In this document: one piece after another, positions 21,588 through 32,990 of the stretch | How the letters are laid out: each line of letters begins with the position of its first letter | How positions within the stretch are numbered: position 1 is the first letter of the stretch | DNA from: Tieghemiomyces parasiticus | Taxonomy: Eukaryota; Kickxellomycota; Dimargaritomycetes; Dimargaritales; Dimargaritaceae | Direction: 5' to 3' | NCBI GenBank assembly: GCA_027575765.1 | Contig: JANBPT010000508.1 | Location: forward strand, 1 to 33,031 | DNA length: 33,031 nucleotides | Made by a program: the position numbers and the translations under genes | Notes under the pieces: model-generated | Database searches by the model: none | Seen by the model: the letters and a program-made list of their open reading frames with translations, nothing else | Told to the model about the DNA's origin: nothing

Positions 21588-24500
21588 TTACAATAGGAGG
21601 GCATTAGGCTGGTCCAGGCCCTTGCGGAATACCGGGAAATAGCCTAGGCGATCCTTGACAAGATTAGGTAGCGTTTCGTCAATACGGTACCTGGAAATCG
21701 ACAGACATGATAAGCGGTTAAAAATAATTTGAGCGATGGGGTTGGAGGTAGAAGAAGAGGGGGGGAGGTTAGTCACGGTGTAGATGGATGGGGGGGAGAG
21801 AGATCAATAGTCAATACTATAGATCCACTTTGATTTTTCCAAGTCCGGCGATCCTGATTATCAGTCGCAGAAGTTGAAAAGCTAAAAAAAAAAGCAAAAC
21901 TATATATATATATATATATAAAACTCTGCATACTTACACTTCACGTACGGGGGGTCGCGAGCCTCTCTCGTCCGCGGTGGACTGATCGACCCATTCGACA
22001 GTCTGTTCTTGGACATCAATCAGCAGCAAGATACCATCAATGAAGAACAGGATAAAGTGGCGGACGGGGGCGGTCGGTTGAGCGTCGGTCGCGGCCGCCA
22101 GTGCGGTGGTCAGCCAGCCGGTCGCCACTGGGTGTTTAGGGTGGTGATCATTTGGGTCGGAGGGCGGGATGGTCATCATGGTACTGGTGGACTGGATACA
22201 CCACCCGACCTGCGGAATAAAGTACGTGCGGTAACCCGTTTGGACCGTCAATTGGGATACAATTTCTTCCACGGACGGGAGGTGGTGCTGGTGACGCGGG
22301 TGAGCGAAATCGCCGACGGGAGGTCCGTGGTGTAAAGTGCTGGGGGCCGCTGACGTCGACGCTGAGGAAATCGGGGGTCCGTGGGTTTTAGGTGGCAGAA
22401 GCGTTCGGCCCGGGAGATCAGAAGTACCATGGCTATTCAGAGGCCGTCTAGAGGACGGTACACTCGGTAGGGGTACGGCGTCATGGACTGGGGGAAGCGG
22501 CCTGGGGAGTATGGTATGGGGTTCCACCGCCGCCGCCGCCGCCGCCGCCCCCCGCTCTCTTTCCACTAAGGCAGCCCTAGTCGGCTCCGTATCCGACCCA
22601 CTACTACTGCCGCGGGTGGTACTATCCGGGTCCAACCCATGTCGCCGGAATATCCGCGCCAAATCCGTCGGAACGATATCCATATCGACAATCTTGACGC
22701 CGACCGGGTACCGCGGCGACGAGGTCGTAGCCGCAGAGTCCCGCTTCGGGTGGTGGCCCAGTCGCGTCTCAACCATCCCGAGTTCGACATGGATGGCTAG
22801 GCACTGGCGGTAACAGGCCACGACGTGGCGGTAGAGTGGGAGCAGGAGTTCGGGTATCTCGCTACGGATCCGGGCCAGCCCGATGGGGTCGCCGTTGGCC
22901 AGGTCACTCGCGCCTAGTAGCAGCGGTTCGTCGCCGCCGCCACCGCCGTCGGCGCTTCCGGTGGGGCACGGCGGGCGACCTGCGCCCGTACTCCCTCCCT
23001 CCTCATCGTCCTCATCATCCAGGTCCGTGGCGTCCCGACCGGCCGAGGTCGGACGACGTAATGTGGCTTCGCTGCCTTCTACCCCCTTCCTCGCATCCCC
23101 GCTTGACCCCGGGGTACGATCCGCTGAAGGCCACCGGGCGGCCTTGGGCAGCGTAAATTGGTGTATGCTATCAGGCAACCCCTTTTGGGGGACGCAAAAC
23201 TCCACCTTCCGCCGTACCGTATCCACTGTGACGACGATCCCGTTATGGAACATAACACGGGCGTTTCCGAAAGGTTCGTTCTCCATTAACTCGACGCGGG
23301 CCTGCGGGGTACCCAATACGATCCGCGGGGTGCGGGCGCGGATGCGCTGGATAAGGCTGCAGAGATTGGTGAAGGCCGGGAGGTACTGTGCCGGCACGTC
23401 CGTGGTGGCGAACTGGGCCTGTGGGGCGAGGTGCCGGAGGTCTGGCATGGTCCCCTCGGCCGGATGATTCGGCGCGTTGAGAAATTTGGTCATGTCGGCT
23501 TTGGCGCAGATGTAAAGTCGTGTGCCTCGCGCGTTCAGGAGGAGGACCACCGGGTCCCCGTAAAAGTGTGCCATGACCCGTTGGTCCTTACGGATTTCGA
23601 GCGTGAACTTTTTAGTCACCTTGCGGTAGGGATTGAGACGCTGGGCGGTGGTGCGCAATATCGAGGCGGATGGGGGCGCAGGGGCGGTGGTAGGTCCGCC
23701 GTGGACGGTGACAGGGTCGTAAAGCGTAGCCGGGTAGGCGTCGCGGCCTGCGGCGGCACGGCGGGCGACGGGCGGCTCGCGACGGTCCCGAGGGTACTGT
23801 GGAGGGGGTGGTGGTAACCGGTCGTGCGTCATGGTTGGAGTACCCGACACGGCGGGCGGTTCCCTATGCCCTTGGGGCACCCCACCGCCACCGGCAGCGT
23901 GTCGGTCGAGAGCCTGGTACACCGCGTCTAAATCCCGGGCCGAGGCTGGTTCCCGGAGGTGCCCAGCGGCCGTGGCCATCACCCCGCCATTACCATCACT
24001 ACCACCGCCGCCGGTAGCACGTTCAGGCAAGCTGTGCGCGACCTCCCGAATGAAACGCAGGCTGACGACGGGGAGGCTCGGGTGGAAAAATGGATGGTGC
24101 AGGAGCTGGCGGGCCGTCAGACGGTTATCCGGATTCAGTTTCAGTAGCCCGCGGACCATGGCAAACCCAGCGTCAGATAGGTCGGTCGGAAGCTCCGACC
24201 AGAGGCGCTGCAGAGTCCGGTCATCAATGGTGGCGGGGTCAAATCGGCGGGTTTCGCGTCCATGACGGTCCCTACCAACGTCATGATCATTGTCGCCGTG
24301 GCCAGCGGCGGCGGAACCAAAGGGGGCGCGGCCGAGGAGAAACGAGACAAAAAGACACCCGAGCGACCACATATCGGACGGCGGGCCATACGTCCGGCGG
24401 GCCCAGATTTCCGGGGCGATATAGTTGGGCGTCCCGCACATGGTCCTAGGTTCGCCACCTCCCCCCATGGCCAACACGTCACCCCCCGTTGTCGTCTGGT

Positions 24501-25434
24501 CGAACCGGGTAGCCAATCCGAAATCGCACAACTTGACCTTCATATCTTCCGTCAGCAAAATATTACCCAACTTCAGATCCCGATGAATCACCTTTCGGTC
24601 GTGTAGGTACTTGACGGCGTGCACGAGTGGGTACAGTACGCCACGGGCCTCGGACTCGGTGAGCGGCCGACGAAGACCCCGGTGGAGGTACCCGTACAGT
24701 TCGCCCTGGGCGCCGAATTCGAGGACCAGGTACACGTAGCGGTCGTCTTCAAAGTAGTCGTAGAGCGCCACCACGTGCGGGTGCCGGATCTGCCAGTGGA
24801 TCTCGATCTCCTGGGTCAGGCGCGTGTACATCTCGGATGTCGTGAGGGTGGACTTGCTGATGCGTTTGATGGCCACCCAGTGATCGGCGTAGGGTCCCCG
24901 GAGCCCCCGAGCGAGGTAGACTCGGCCGAAGGCACCCGAACCAATCAGTTGGTGGAACTGGTAATCGGCCGGACCGCCCCCCGTCGGTGGGGCGGAGTAA
25001 GGGGTGGCGGAAGTCGGAGGGTGCGGCCAGGAATCCGGTCGGTCGTAGGTAGGGGCCGGTCGAGTTGGTGGTCGTGAGGCACCATAATAGTCTGCAGCTG
25101 GTAGTGGTGGCGGTGACGGCTGCCGGTCAGCTCGCAGACGGGCCAACCGTTCGTTAAACCCGCGGCTAAACAATCGCGCGGATTCTGGTGCCGGCGGGCG
25201 GCGGGTGTGGTCGTCGTAGCGGTCCACGTCTGGGTGGCGACGCGGAAGGGTGTCGGGTTGATGGGAGGCCGGCCGTGGTGGAGGCGGTTGGTAATCAGCC
25301 TCGGCCTGGTAATGGCGGCGGTAGCGGTCGTCCGCTTCATATTCTTCGACCTGTAGGTCGCCTAGTCGATGGATTTGGCCGCCAGGTCGGTCATTGGGCA
25401 GCCAGTTAGCGCCAGGGCGGGCCGCATAGGCCAT
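21588..25434 (-). CDS. PLK4: PLK4/SAK-type polo-like kinase (centriole duplication kinase)
   Basis: Two exons, 25434-21938 and 21690-21588, with a 247-bp intron (donor GTAAGT, acceptor CCAG) encode 1199 residues. The start is the first ATG; the upstream extension begins at GTG. A disordered N-terminal region of about 155 residues precedes a Ser/Thr kinase domain (about 157-455) with GSGAFGRVY, VAIK (Lys about 189), HRD, DFG and CGTPNYIAPE. The PLK4-type cryptic polo box (PB1-PB2, about 600-755) follows, with the diagnostic VELMENEPFGNA. The C-terminal PB3 starts near 1050 (YRTYFIPQVGWC) and is completed by the last exon (YRIDETLPNLVKDRL), the helix that ends PLK4 proteins. PLK1/Cdc5 kinases have neither cryptic box nor this motif. 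PLK4 triggers centriole assembly. Oddities are a kinase-domain insertion after APFG, an Ala run coded by GCC/GCG repeats (about 22528-22550 on the genome), and length (animal PLK4 is about 770-970 residues). Confidence 0.92.
21902..21920. repeat. (TA)n microsatellite inside the PLK4 intron
   Basis: About ten TA units next to an A run (about 21883-21893), within the 247-bp intron close to the 5' splice site on the gene strand. A length-variable site is likely. Confidence 0.8.
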
Positions 25435-26256
25435 GTTTGGGAGGAGGGGGGCGGAGTTGGTATGGCACACGTGGGAAGCGGGAAGAGAAAAGCGGCGCGA
25501 GGGAGGAATATGGTTCGGTATAGCGGGCGTCGAAAAATCGTGACGGCTTGGTCACTATTAAATCGGGCTCAGCGTGTAGCTTGTGAGATGGACTAGAGAG
25601 CAGTGTGGGGAAGGGCTAAATTCGGCACAAATAGGTAAACAGTTTATACGGCCATGAGGAACGGAGCATTGGGGAGCACAGTGGCGTGTAAGGTCAAATG
25701 GAATTGAATCGTCCAACGACACCGAAACATATTGTCAGCAAGGGTCCCTGTCTGAGCACCGGGCGCATTGACAGGCAGTCCGCATCGCTGTTGCTGGCTA
25801 GGATGAAGCCGAAGGGCGGGGCTGGGCGTCAACGTTGACATCGAGAGTGCGTACACCAGACCTGTACGTCTCACCTACCATACCAGGGACCCTCTCTCCC
25901 TTGTTTACAGTTCCCTGGTCCGTCCTGGTGGTTGGTTGGTAGATCGACGTTGCACCTAACCCCTCACTTCTGTGTTTGGCTTTCTGCATGGCGTGCCTTG
26001 TATCAGCAGAATCACGTGATCAATTATAGCAACGCTCGGCATTAGGTTGAAGGAAGTGCTTTAATCAGGTATTATAGTATGGAAGCACGGAGGGGCGCTG
26101 CCGGAAGAAATTTAAATGAGGGAGAGGAGGATTAGAGTACAGATTATGTAGTATGTCGTAGGCGGCAGGCGGGGAAAAGGAACTTAGGGACGGCACGTTG
26201 GGAAGGGCAGGATACGTAGGTCGGACGGTGTGTGGAGGGGGGAGGAGTGAGCCGAC
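25435..26256. other. Intergenic between PLK4 and GTR1
   Basis: PLK4 5' flank and GTR1 3' flank, both for - strand genes. No coding exon, RNA gene or repeat was recognised. Confidence 0.5.
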
Positions 26257-27458
26257 TCAACGAGCTGCCTCAGTCGGGTCCGGTCCCTCCAGCTTCTTGA
26301 AGTGTTCGCATACAATCTTGATATTGCTAGACAATGTGGCGACGGCTGCCGTATGCGGGGTAAAGTAAGGGCATTGGTGAAGAACAATACAAAGCAAACC
26401 GTTAGTCCCACCCCTTTGCCAGTCGATGGTCGCCTGCCGCTAAACGCCAGGCACTCCTTGAATACAATAGTACCAGCAAGTACTTACTCATAGCCGGATT
26501 GTCGGTAATGACCATTAGGACGGTATTCTTGGTGAAGTTGGTGATAATTAGAATGAACCCCTTTAGACGGATGCGGATGGACCGGAACGAGGTCGACCGC
26601 TTGTTGTTCAGTGCCAGGTTGAATGTCTTGAGAATTGACGACATCTCGTCGAACGTGCCTTTCCGGGCGCGGGCCTCCTGGGCCTGGTACTCGGCGATGG
26701 CTAGAAACGATGTCTTTTCAAACAGGACAACCTCGGCCACGTCGGCCACCTCACAGAACTGCCGGAGGTGCTGCCGGATGATTTCAATGTTGGGCATGAT
26801 GGAGTTCATAATGCGGGACCAAGCGCGGTACAGGGAGGGCTCGAAGATGGAGGTGGAGAAGACCTCGACGGCCAGTTTGCCCGTCCGCTTCATGAGCTGG
26901 GCGGTTTTCTCGTTCACGATGCGGTCCCGCGTTTCAGCGGACACCAGGTCCATCTTGTGCAGTAGGCATACAATTTTGGCGTCCTTGGAGTATACCTTGA
27001 TGGCATCCAGGCACTGTTCCAGGTAGAGTAGCTCCGACTCAAAGTCCCGCGCTTCCATGTCGAATACGTAGATGAGCATCTCCACACTCTTGAAGATGTA
27101 CTCGCGCTGCGTCGAGAAATAACTGAACATGAAGTTCTCTTGGCCACCGCAGTCCCACAGCGTCAACTGGAGGCGGCCCAGGACGCGCACTGAAATATTC
27201 TCCACGTCCATGGTCGGGCCCAGGCGGCGCGTATCGTAGGGAGAGTAGTGCGAGAAGATGATGGACCTCATCGAGGTCTTACCCGAGCCACTCTTCCCCA
27301 GTAGCAGGATCTGGTAATGAACGTGAAATGATGATAGAGTGTGCAGAGGTACGAGACCGGTGAGGATGCGAGTTGGTAAGGTCCAGGTCGCAGGACCGCC
27401 TATCAGGTAGACGGCCAAGTGCGCCACTTACCTTCTTCTTGGTTTCGTATATGCTCAT
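26257..27458 (-). CDS. GTR1: Gtr1/RagA-type GTPase
   Basis: Three exons, 27458-27432, 27310-26488 and 26345-26257, join in phase to 939 nt, 312 residues (yeast Gtr1 has 310). The introns are 121 and 142 bp, each with a GTAAGT donor and CAG acceptor. The first exon codes only MSIYETKKK; the second starts at ILLLGKSGSGKTS, the G1 loop. The G3 motif DCGGQ (about 62-66) and the G4 motif HKMD (about 127-130) are those of RagA/RagB/Gtr1 rather than Gtr2/RagC. The C-terminal half is the roadblock-like dimerisation domain, ending in EHFKKLEG. In yeast Gtr1 pairs with Gtr2 on the vacuole and, when GTP-loaded, activates TORC1 in response to amino acids. The partner gene is not in the window. All GTP-binding residues look intact, so the gene should be functional. 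Confidence 0.97.
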
Positions 27459-28790
27459 GGTCACGGTGGCGAGCCGGTGGTCGCGGACAAACTTGGGAGG
27501 GAGGGGGGGGTTTGACAGGGCAGCGGTAGCGGCACGGCGATGGGGCGTACAAGGGTGACTCCTAGATTGCGGCGACCGCGTTGATGAGTGGTAATCGTGA
27601 TGGCGAGAGACGGTTATGGTGTCCCGGGCAAGAATAGGCTAATGCAGAAAGCGATGAGGCCACAAGTAAAGACTGAATGACGTAGAAGGGGGAGAGCAAG
27701 GGGGGAAATGAAGGTTGAGGAAAAGGGGGAGGCACAGACTTGCAGCTTCGGCGTGGTGGCGGACAGGCCTGAAACTCCGGGGTGCCCACTGGACCGAGCG
27801 GGCAAGAGGGACGCGACCAGTAGAGCTATGGGGGCGCGAGGAAAAAAGCAACAGCCATTGCTGCAGGCCCACCGGGGTTGTCAACCCACTACTACCCTGG
27901 CCCTCCTTGAGCATTCCACCTGGTCGTGTATATGCTATAATGGCTGGCTATTGAAACGGCTGGAAACGCCGCGTGCTATACATGCCCTTGGTGACTACGA
28001 AGCGAATTGGAATCACGCCACCTTGCACCATCAGCTGAGCTCGTCGCTAACGAACATAATGAGGGCCACAGCGTGTCGCTCCGCAGACGCCAAGCCCTTT
28101 CCGGACACGTGTTGGCCTTTAGGCATGCCGGTTGGATGTTCGGCAGGCTTACTATCGAAGACCGCTTTACACAACCAAGGCGCGGTGATGCTCTCCTTCT
28201 TGAATGCGTTCGGTCGGTAGACCTTGCTAACCTAGCGCCCTAGCTCAACGGAGTTAACCACGTGACCTTATCTGCACAATAGGGGAACACCCATGCCCTT
28301 GCGGATGCCCTGGTATCAGTACTCCCCAACGCGCCACCCAATGCTGTAGTCGATAGGCAATCTAGAATTCGTTCAAGGGACCTTGACAACCCGTGGGCCC
28401 CAGGCGCGTCAGCGGACGGGGTTCCAATCGACCGATTGAGATATGATATCGGGGACTGCCGTACAGTTAACCACGAACGAGCCATGCTTTTGATAAGAGC
28501 TTGCTTGGTTCGAGTGCTGCAAAGGTTGGCCGGAGGAGCCCGCCGGTGGTGGCGAAGCGGCCGAGTACAGCGGCCAGGGGACTCACCAAGTACAAACCGC
28601 GAGTACTCGGCAGGAGATCACCCCCCCAGAAGCCAAGGTGCGCTACTGAATCTCACACGCCGAATCACTTCTTGGGTGCCCTCATTCGATAGTTAAAGAT
28701 TTCCCGTATCCAGCGTGTACGATTCTCTCCCAACTCTCACCCTATCCATTTGTTACCAAGTATCATTCCTTATAGCTCCTACTCATCAAC
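27459..28790. other. Divergent intergenic region between GTR1 and MIC26
   Basis: Both neighbours start here, so promoters of two genes are expected in the 1.3 kb. An open frame of 170 codons at 27708-28220 (+) has no recognisable domain and reads across simple G-rich sequence; it is not called. No RNA gene is seen. Confidence 0.45.
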
Positions 28791-29989
28791 ATGCAGCCCT
28801 CTGACATCGAAAAGATCCCGGACCCCAAGAGCGTAAGTCAAGCGCCGCCCTATCCTTATCTCATAATGCCAGCTTGCCTGAATTACCCGCCCAACCCTAG
28901 CCCCATAAGTCAACTTCGCCCGACTTGACCTGTCGCTAACTAGACCGACGCAACTCCTCGCCCTCTAACTTATCCACCCCCATCAAACACCTTCCACCAG
29001 CTGAGCATCTACGAGGAGAAGAAGCCTGTGCCCCAGGAGCCCACGGGTCCCTCCCGGCTCCAGCTTGCCGTGCGTGACTTCCGCGTGCGGGCGACCCAGT
29101 TTCTCCAGACCGGCCAGGTATGGACTCCATGGTGATCGGTAGCCTCCCTAATCTATAACCGTATCGGTCGGAGTTGGCTCTGCCCATCACGGTGCCTACC
29201 GCCGTTAACTGTATTTGCTTTCGTTTCCCACCTGCGTACCGCTACCATTTATGCAGGCCCATCTTCAGATGACTGCCGACCGCGTCGTAGACCTTGAGCA
29301 GCAGGCTGAAAGTAAGTAGTCACTCTGGCACTTCCATTTGACCATACCATCGACGGTGCCCCGAAGCACGTTAATAACCACCACGAGGATTGGTATGCGC
29401 CACGACTAAGCTAACCTGTAAGCTGCAATCCTCCTCACACCGACCATTTCTAGCCGCCGTGCAAAAGACCGTCCCAAAGAACGAACAGCTATTTCCCGGG
29501 GCCTTATACATTGCCGTGGCCGGTCTGGCCGGTTCCGTGTTCACCCGCAACCGTAAGTAGTTTTACCCTCGATAATTAGTTCCCTTTGGTTGGGATCTTG
29601 CCGAGCGTCCTGCCATACCACGTCTCGAAGCCTGAACGTTGGCGTGGGCATTCCGCGCCCCCTTAGCTCACTCCCTATCGACCACCTCTCCTCGTCCCCG
29701 ACCCCTTACAATTGCAGGTAACTTTCTGATCCGTTGGACGAGCCCTTTCCTTTTCGCTAGCGCCTCAGCATTCTACTTCCTCCCTGGCACCGCCCGTGTC
29801 GTGACCCGCCGGCTGTACGACGAGTACGGTGATCCGGCCGCCGAGCAGCAGGCCCGCGAGACACTCAACTCATTCCAAGGCTTCGGAGCCAAGCTTAGTG
29901 ACCAAGTCGGGTCCTCCGTGCGTGACGCTCGTCAGACCCTGGTCGACACCGTCCGCTCCGTAGAACCTAAGAATGGTCCCAAAGAATGA
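28791..29989 (+). CDS. MIC26: MICOS complex subunit Mic26/Mic27 (apolipoprotein O family)
   Basis: Five exons, 28791-28832, 29001-29117, 29257-29311, 29454-29552 and 29718-29989, join to 585 nt, 194 residues. Introns of 139-168 bp have GTAAGT or GTATGG donors and CAG/TAG acceptors. The chain begins MQPSDIEKIPDPKSLSIYEE. After an amphipathic helical region it has two hydrophobic segments, YIAVAGLAGSVFT and SPFLFASASAFYFLPGTA, joined by an RNRNFLIRW loop, followed by a hydrophilic C-terminal helix. This two-helix core is typical of the Mic26/Mic27 (APOO, Pfam PF09769) family of the mitochondrial inner membrane, which with Mic10 shapes crista junctions. No cleavable presequence is obvious. Mic26 and Mic27 cannot be told apart from sequence alone; most fungi have one such protein. 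The first two exon borders are phase 0 and the last two phase 1. Confidence 0.9.
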
Positions 29990-30202
29990 GATTGTCCGAC
30001 TGGACTGGCGTTAGAAATCCGCATATCTAAACCGGTATTTTTATACTTGTGAATCGTTAAGATATGAAAACAAAATTAAAGTAGATGTGGTCTTCATCAG
30101 GAATGCTAGGTCTACGGTAACACACAAGTCGACCCAGAGTATGCCAATGAAGACGAAATGGAATCAAAATGGCCAAGCCAAAAAAAACATTGTATGTCGA
30201 AA

Positions 30203-30215
30203 TTAAAAAAAAAAC
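30203..30215 (-). terminator. Pol III oligo-T terminator of tRNA-His
   Basis: A run of ten T on the - strand begins two bases after the tRNA 3' end, as expected for RNA polymerase III termination. Confidence 0.85.
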
Positions 30216-30286
30216 TGCCATTGGCTGGAATCGAACCAGCGTCAGCGCGGCCACAACGCGACGTACTGCCACTATACTACAATGGC
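30216..30286 (-). tRNA. tRNA-His (anticodon GTG)
   Basis: A 71-nt gene without intron. The acceptor stem GCCATTG/CAATGGC pairs fully, with discriminator A. The D arm is GTAT/GTAC, the anticodon loop TTGTGGC gives GTG (His), and the T arm GCTGG-TTCGATT-CCAGC pairs fully. The internal promoters are intact: A box TAGTATAGTGG and B box GGTTCGATTCC. The outermost anticodon-stem pair (27-43) is T/C, a mismatch, while the other four pairs are G/C. A T run follows as terminator. Mature tRNA-His gains an extra 5' G after transcription, so the gene need not encode it. Confidence 0.96.
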
Positions 30287-30533
30287 TCGCATGAAATTGT
30301 GGTGCCAACGCCCGTCGTCCCTCTTGAAGGTATCTGATGGGCACGTCAACATGGGGAACACAAAAACAATGGACAAGCCCTTTGTGGGGGAGGCTAGGAT
30401 TAAGGTTTAAGGTTACGCACCTTATGCAGGGGGATGTAGATCCTTCCCCCGCTCACCAGTATAAAAGCAAGCCTGTGCAGTTAGGCAAGGGCTTGCCAGC
30501 TATTTTTTCATTTTTGTATTTTCTGATTCATTT

Positions 30534-30785
30534 TTAGTAAAACTTTATTTCTCTATTTTCGTTGTCAACAAACCAACCGTGAAACCATCCCATACTATTT
30601 ACTTTTGTTACTATTGTAAACAACCCCATCACCTTGCCATTAGGCCTAGACCATTGTTGCATACAGCCTAACCAAAAACTCTGCCCAGGGCCTAGTACCA
30701 CAGTAAAATTATGACCATAGTGAACTATATTTATTTCAGGGTACTGGTTAGGAAAGTTAAATTTCACTTTTGCTGGCCTAATCAT
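30534..30785 (-). CDS. Unrecognised ORF in the AT-rich tail
   Basis: 83 codons from an ATG at 30785 to a TAA at 30534, followed on the same strand by T/A-rich sequence. The protein is rich in aromatic residues and glycine (VHYGHNF, GQSFWLGCMQQW, MGWFHGWF) and looks like the end of a folded beta-rich domain rather than random sequence. About 130 bases upstream a related peptide recurs (DPEINV versus YPEINI), which suggests a duplicated exon or domain. It could be the last exon of a larger split gene. Product unknown. Confidence 0.3.
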   Translation of the reverse strand: MIRPAKVKFNFPNQYPEINIVHYGHNFTVVLGPGQSFWLGCMQQWSRPNGKVMGLFTIVTKVNSMGWFHGWFVDNENREIKFY

Positions 30786-30878
30786 TTATTTGCAAAGCTG
30801 AGGCTCATGGTGGGTAAGTTTCAGGCATAGGTCCAATGGAAATTTTAGATAGGATACATTTATTTCAGGGTCTTGGTA
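30724..30878. repeat. Imperfect direct repeat
   Basis: The sequence ATTTATTTCAGGGT occurs twice, at about 30729-30742 and about 30859-30872, 130 bases apart, with further similarity around it. Confidence 0.5.
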
Positions 30879-31785
30879 TGTCTAATATATGAGGATAAGG
30901 GCCAGGAGCCATGGTTGGAACAGTGGGCATTACATCTGGCACCTCTAATTTTCTAATCATGCAAGGTATTATTTACACATTAGCAGTCACGTACCTAAGT
31001 TGAACCAAGTCTATGGAGTTTGGTAGAAGGGGGAACTGGACGCACAGTGCTTTGGTTCATGGCAATGGTGACATAAGCTGTATTACCCTTTTTAGCTGAC
31101 CATACACAAATCTAGTTGGGAACTGCTTACCTTTTTTATTACCAGTCACTATAATACACTTTATGAAGTATGAATTTCCTTGTAGGAGACAATGTAATGG
31201 GGTGTGTAGCCCGAGGGGAGGAGAAACTAGTAAAGACCAAGGGAGGGTTGCAAGGCAAGTAGGCCAAGTTAGAATAAAGACAAGTATTTATTACACTCTT
31301 AACAAGTCTACAATTATAGGCGATTTTCCATCTATAAATATGAGTGCATTGGAAGATGAGGCAAATCTGTTTGGTGTAAATTTAGGCACTTGGTTCTGGC
31401 CCTTCTCCATGAAGAGGAGGATTTGAAATCAAATTGAGTTTGTCACCCACATTTGAAGATTGCCACCTTCCTATTCTGCAAGAGGGGAACAATCCATTGA
31501 TGGAAGTTTGACGTTTCCATCAGGAAGACAGATCCTGAAGGGAGGCAGCATCCTTGGAATTGGAGGTTTCCCAGTGGGCGCCTTAGTTAGAGCAAGACCC
31601 CTAAGGGGTGGTTGATGGTAATTTGTGCAAGATAAATAAAAGGTAAAATAAAGATAATAGTAGTTTGGTTTGTGGGTGTGCTGATATCAGGCCCAAGTCT
31701 AATACCAAACCCAAAAGGTTATTCTACTATCACAGAATTGATAGTTCTGAAATAGCAGACATGGACTTTACCTTGGGATAATCTA

Positions 31786-32103
31786 ATGTGGTGGTTCCCA
31801 ATCACCACACCAGGGCATCAGCTACACAGTGTGATCAATGGAGATGAAGGTCCCCGGCTACATCCACAGGGCAATATGCATGGGACTGCAGGGGGGGGAG
31901 TGGTAACAGACTTGATCTTGATCTGGCAATGGAACTTACCCCGTGTCAAGCACACACCACACCTGAACAGTATTGCTGGGTGGCCATGTAATTGTGCAGC
32001 ATTAGTCATGGCACATTTTGCATATTGGCACAAGAACAGTCAAAGTACTCTCTCTCTCTCTTTCCACCTGCCTTGTTCATCCCACTTACCAACAGGTATT
32101 TAA
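31786..32103 (+). other. Open frame in the AT-rich tail, doubtful
   Basis: A 105-codon frame, Trp/His-rich and overlapped by a 71-codon frame on the other strand. No domain was recognised. It is noted because the tail has no better candidate here. Confidence 0.15.
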
Positions 32104-32579
32104 CAACTAACCACCATTGTTCTCCGGAGGACAACAGGCAATAAGAAATCACCCCAAGTCCCTCTTCTTCACATGTGACATGCCTCAGTTACCATTTCAC
32201 TAGCCCTACCTTATCCCTGCCTCTGAGGACCCTTCATTATTTCGTTTTGTGTGAGTACCACGACCTACTCTTGCACTCTCCTCTTGTTTCCCTCCTCCTT
32301 CATCCACTTTTTGTGAACTCCTTTAGTTTGGCCGAATACCCTGTTCCAGCCCATTGCGGAACAGCCCTGGCTATTATGCAGCCAGTTGTGGCATCGCCTC
32401 CAACAGAGCCTGGTCTAGGTTGCTATCAAGTAAATCATTAAGCACCATGAGCCACCAGGCTAGAGCTTGGCCTCAGGTGAGCTAGGGCTAGTCTGGATGT
32501 GTAATGGCTGCCTGTAAAGCCATAGATCAGCATGAGCCAGTGTGTATTACATTAGTGACCAGGCTAGTAAGTGTGAATA

Positions 32580-32804
32580 ATGACTAAAGGGTCTGATGGT
32601 ATAATTGTAATAGGACATCCAGCATATCCCATTTGGATATTTTGGGATGGGCGCTGGCAAGCGTCCAAGATGAAACTATGGAATCATGGGAGTTTAAGCT
32701 ATGGTACAAGGCATAGTCCAATATGGGAATGGTGTATAGGAGACGGTTTGGCGTTAGAAGCACGCCTATATTTCATACATGGAGCTGTATTTCACAACCT
32801 TTGA
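32580..32804 (+). CDS. Unrecognised Trp-rich ORF with in-frame stop
   Basis: 74 codons from an ATG. The peptide is strikingly rich in Trp and other aromatics (YPIWIFWDGRWQ, SPIWEWCIGDG). After the TGA at 32802-32804 the same frame stays open to a TAG near 32935 (LNAFANNLCLNYNGEVP), so one stop may interrupt a longer frame of about 119 codons. This is compatible with a decayed element, an intron or a sequencing change. The family was not recognised. Confidence 0.3.
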   Translation: MTKGSDGIIVIGHPAYPIWIFWDGRWQASKMKLWNHGSLSYGTRHSPIWEWCIGDGLALEARLYFIHGAVFHNL

Positions 32805-32990
32805 CTACACAAACTGAATGCCTTTGCAAATAACCTGTGCCTTAATTACAATGGTGAGGTACCTGCTATGCACTTTCAATGGACATTAGCTCCAACTGGT
32901 CGCTCAGTCGAGTCATGCCCTGCTCTGGTCTAGTGTTTCCTTCTCAAATACTACTGTGGTGAATTCACCACATTTTCCTCTCCTCCTCTC

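Noticed and set aside
27708..28220. A 170-codon plus-strand frame in the GTR1-MIC26 gap
   Set aside because: Cys- and Arg-scattered composition with no domain, starting in G-rich promoter-like sequence.
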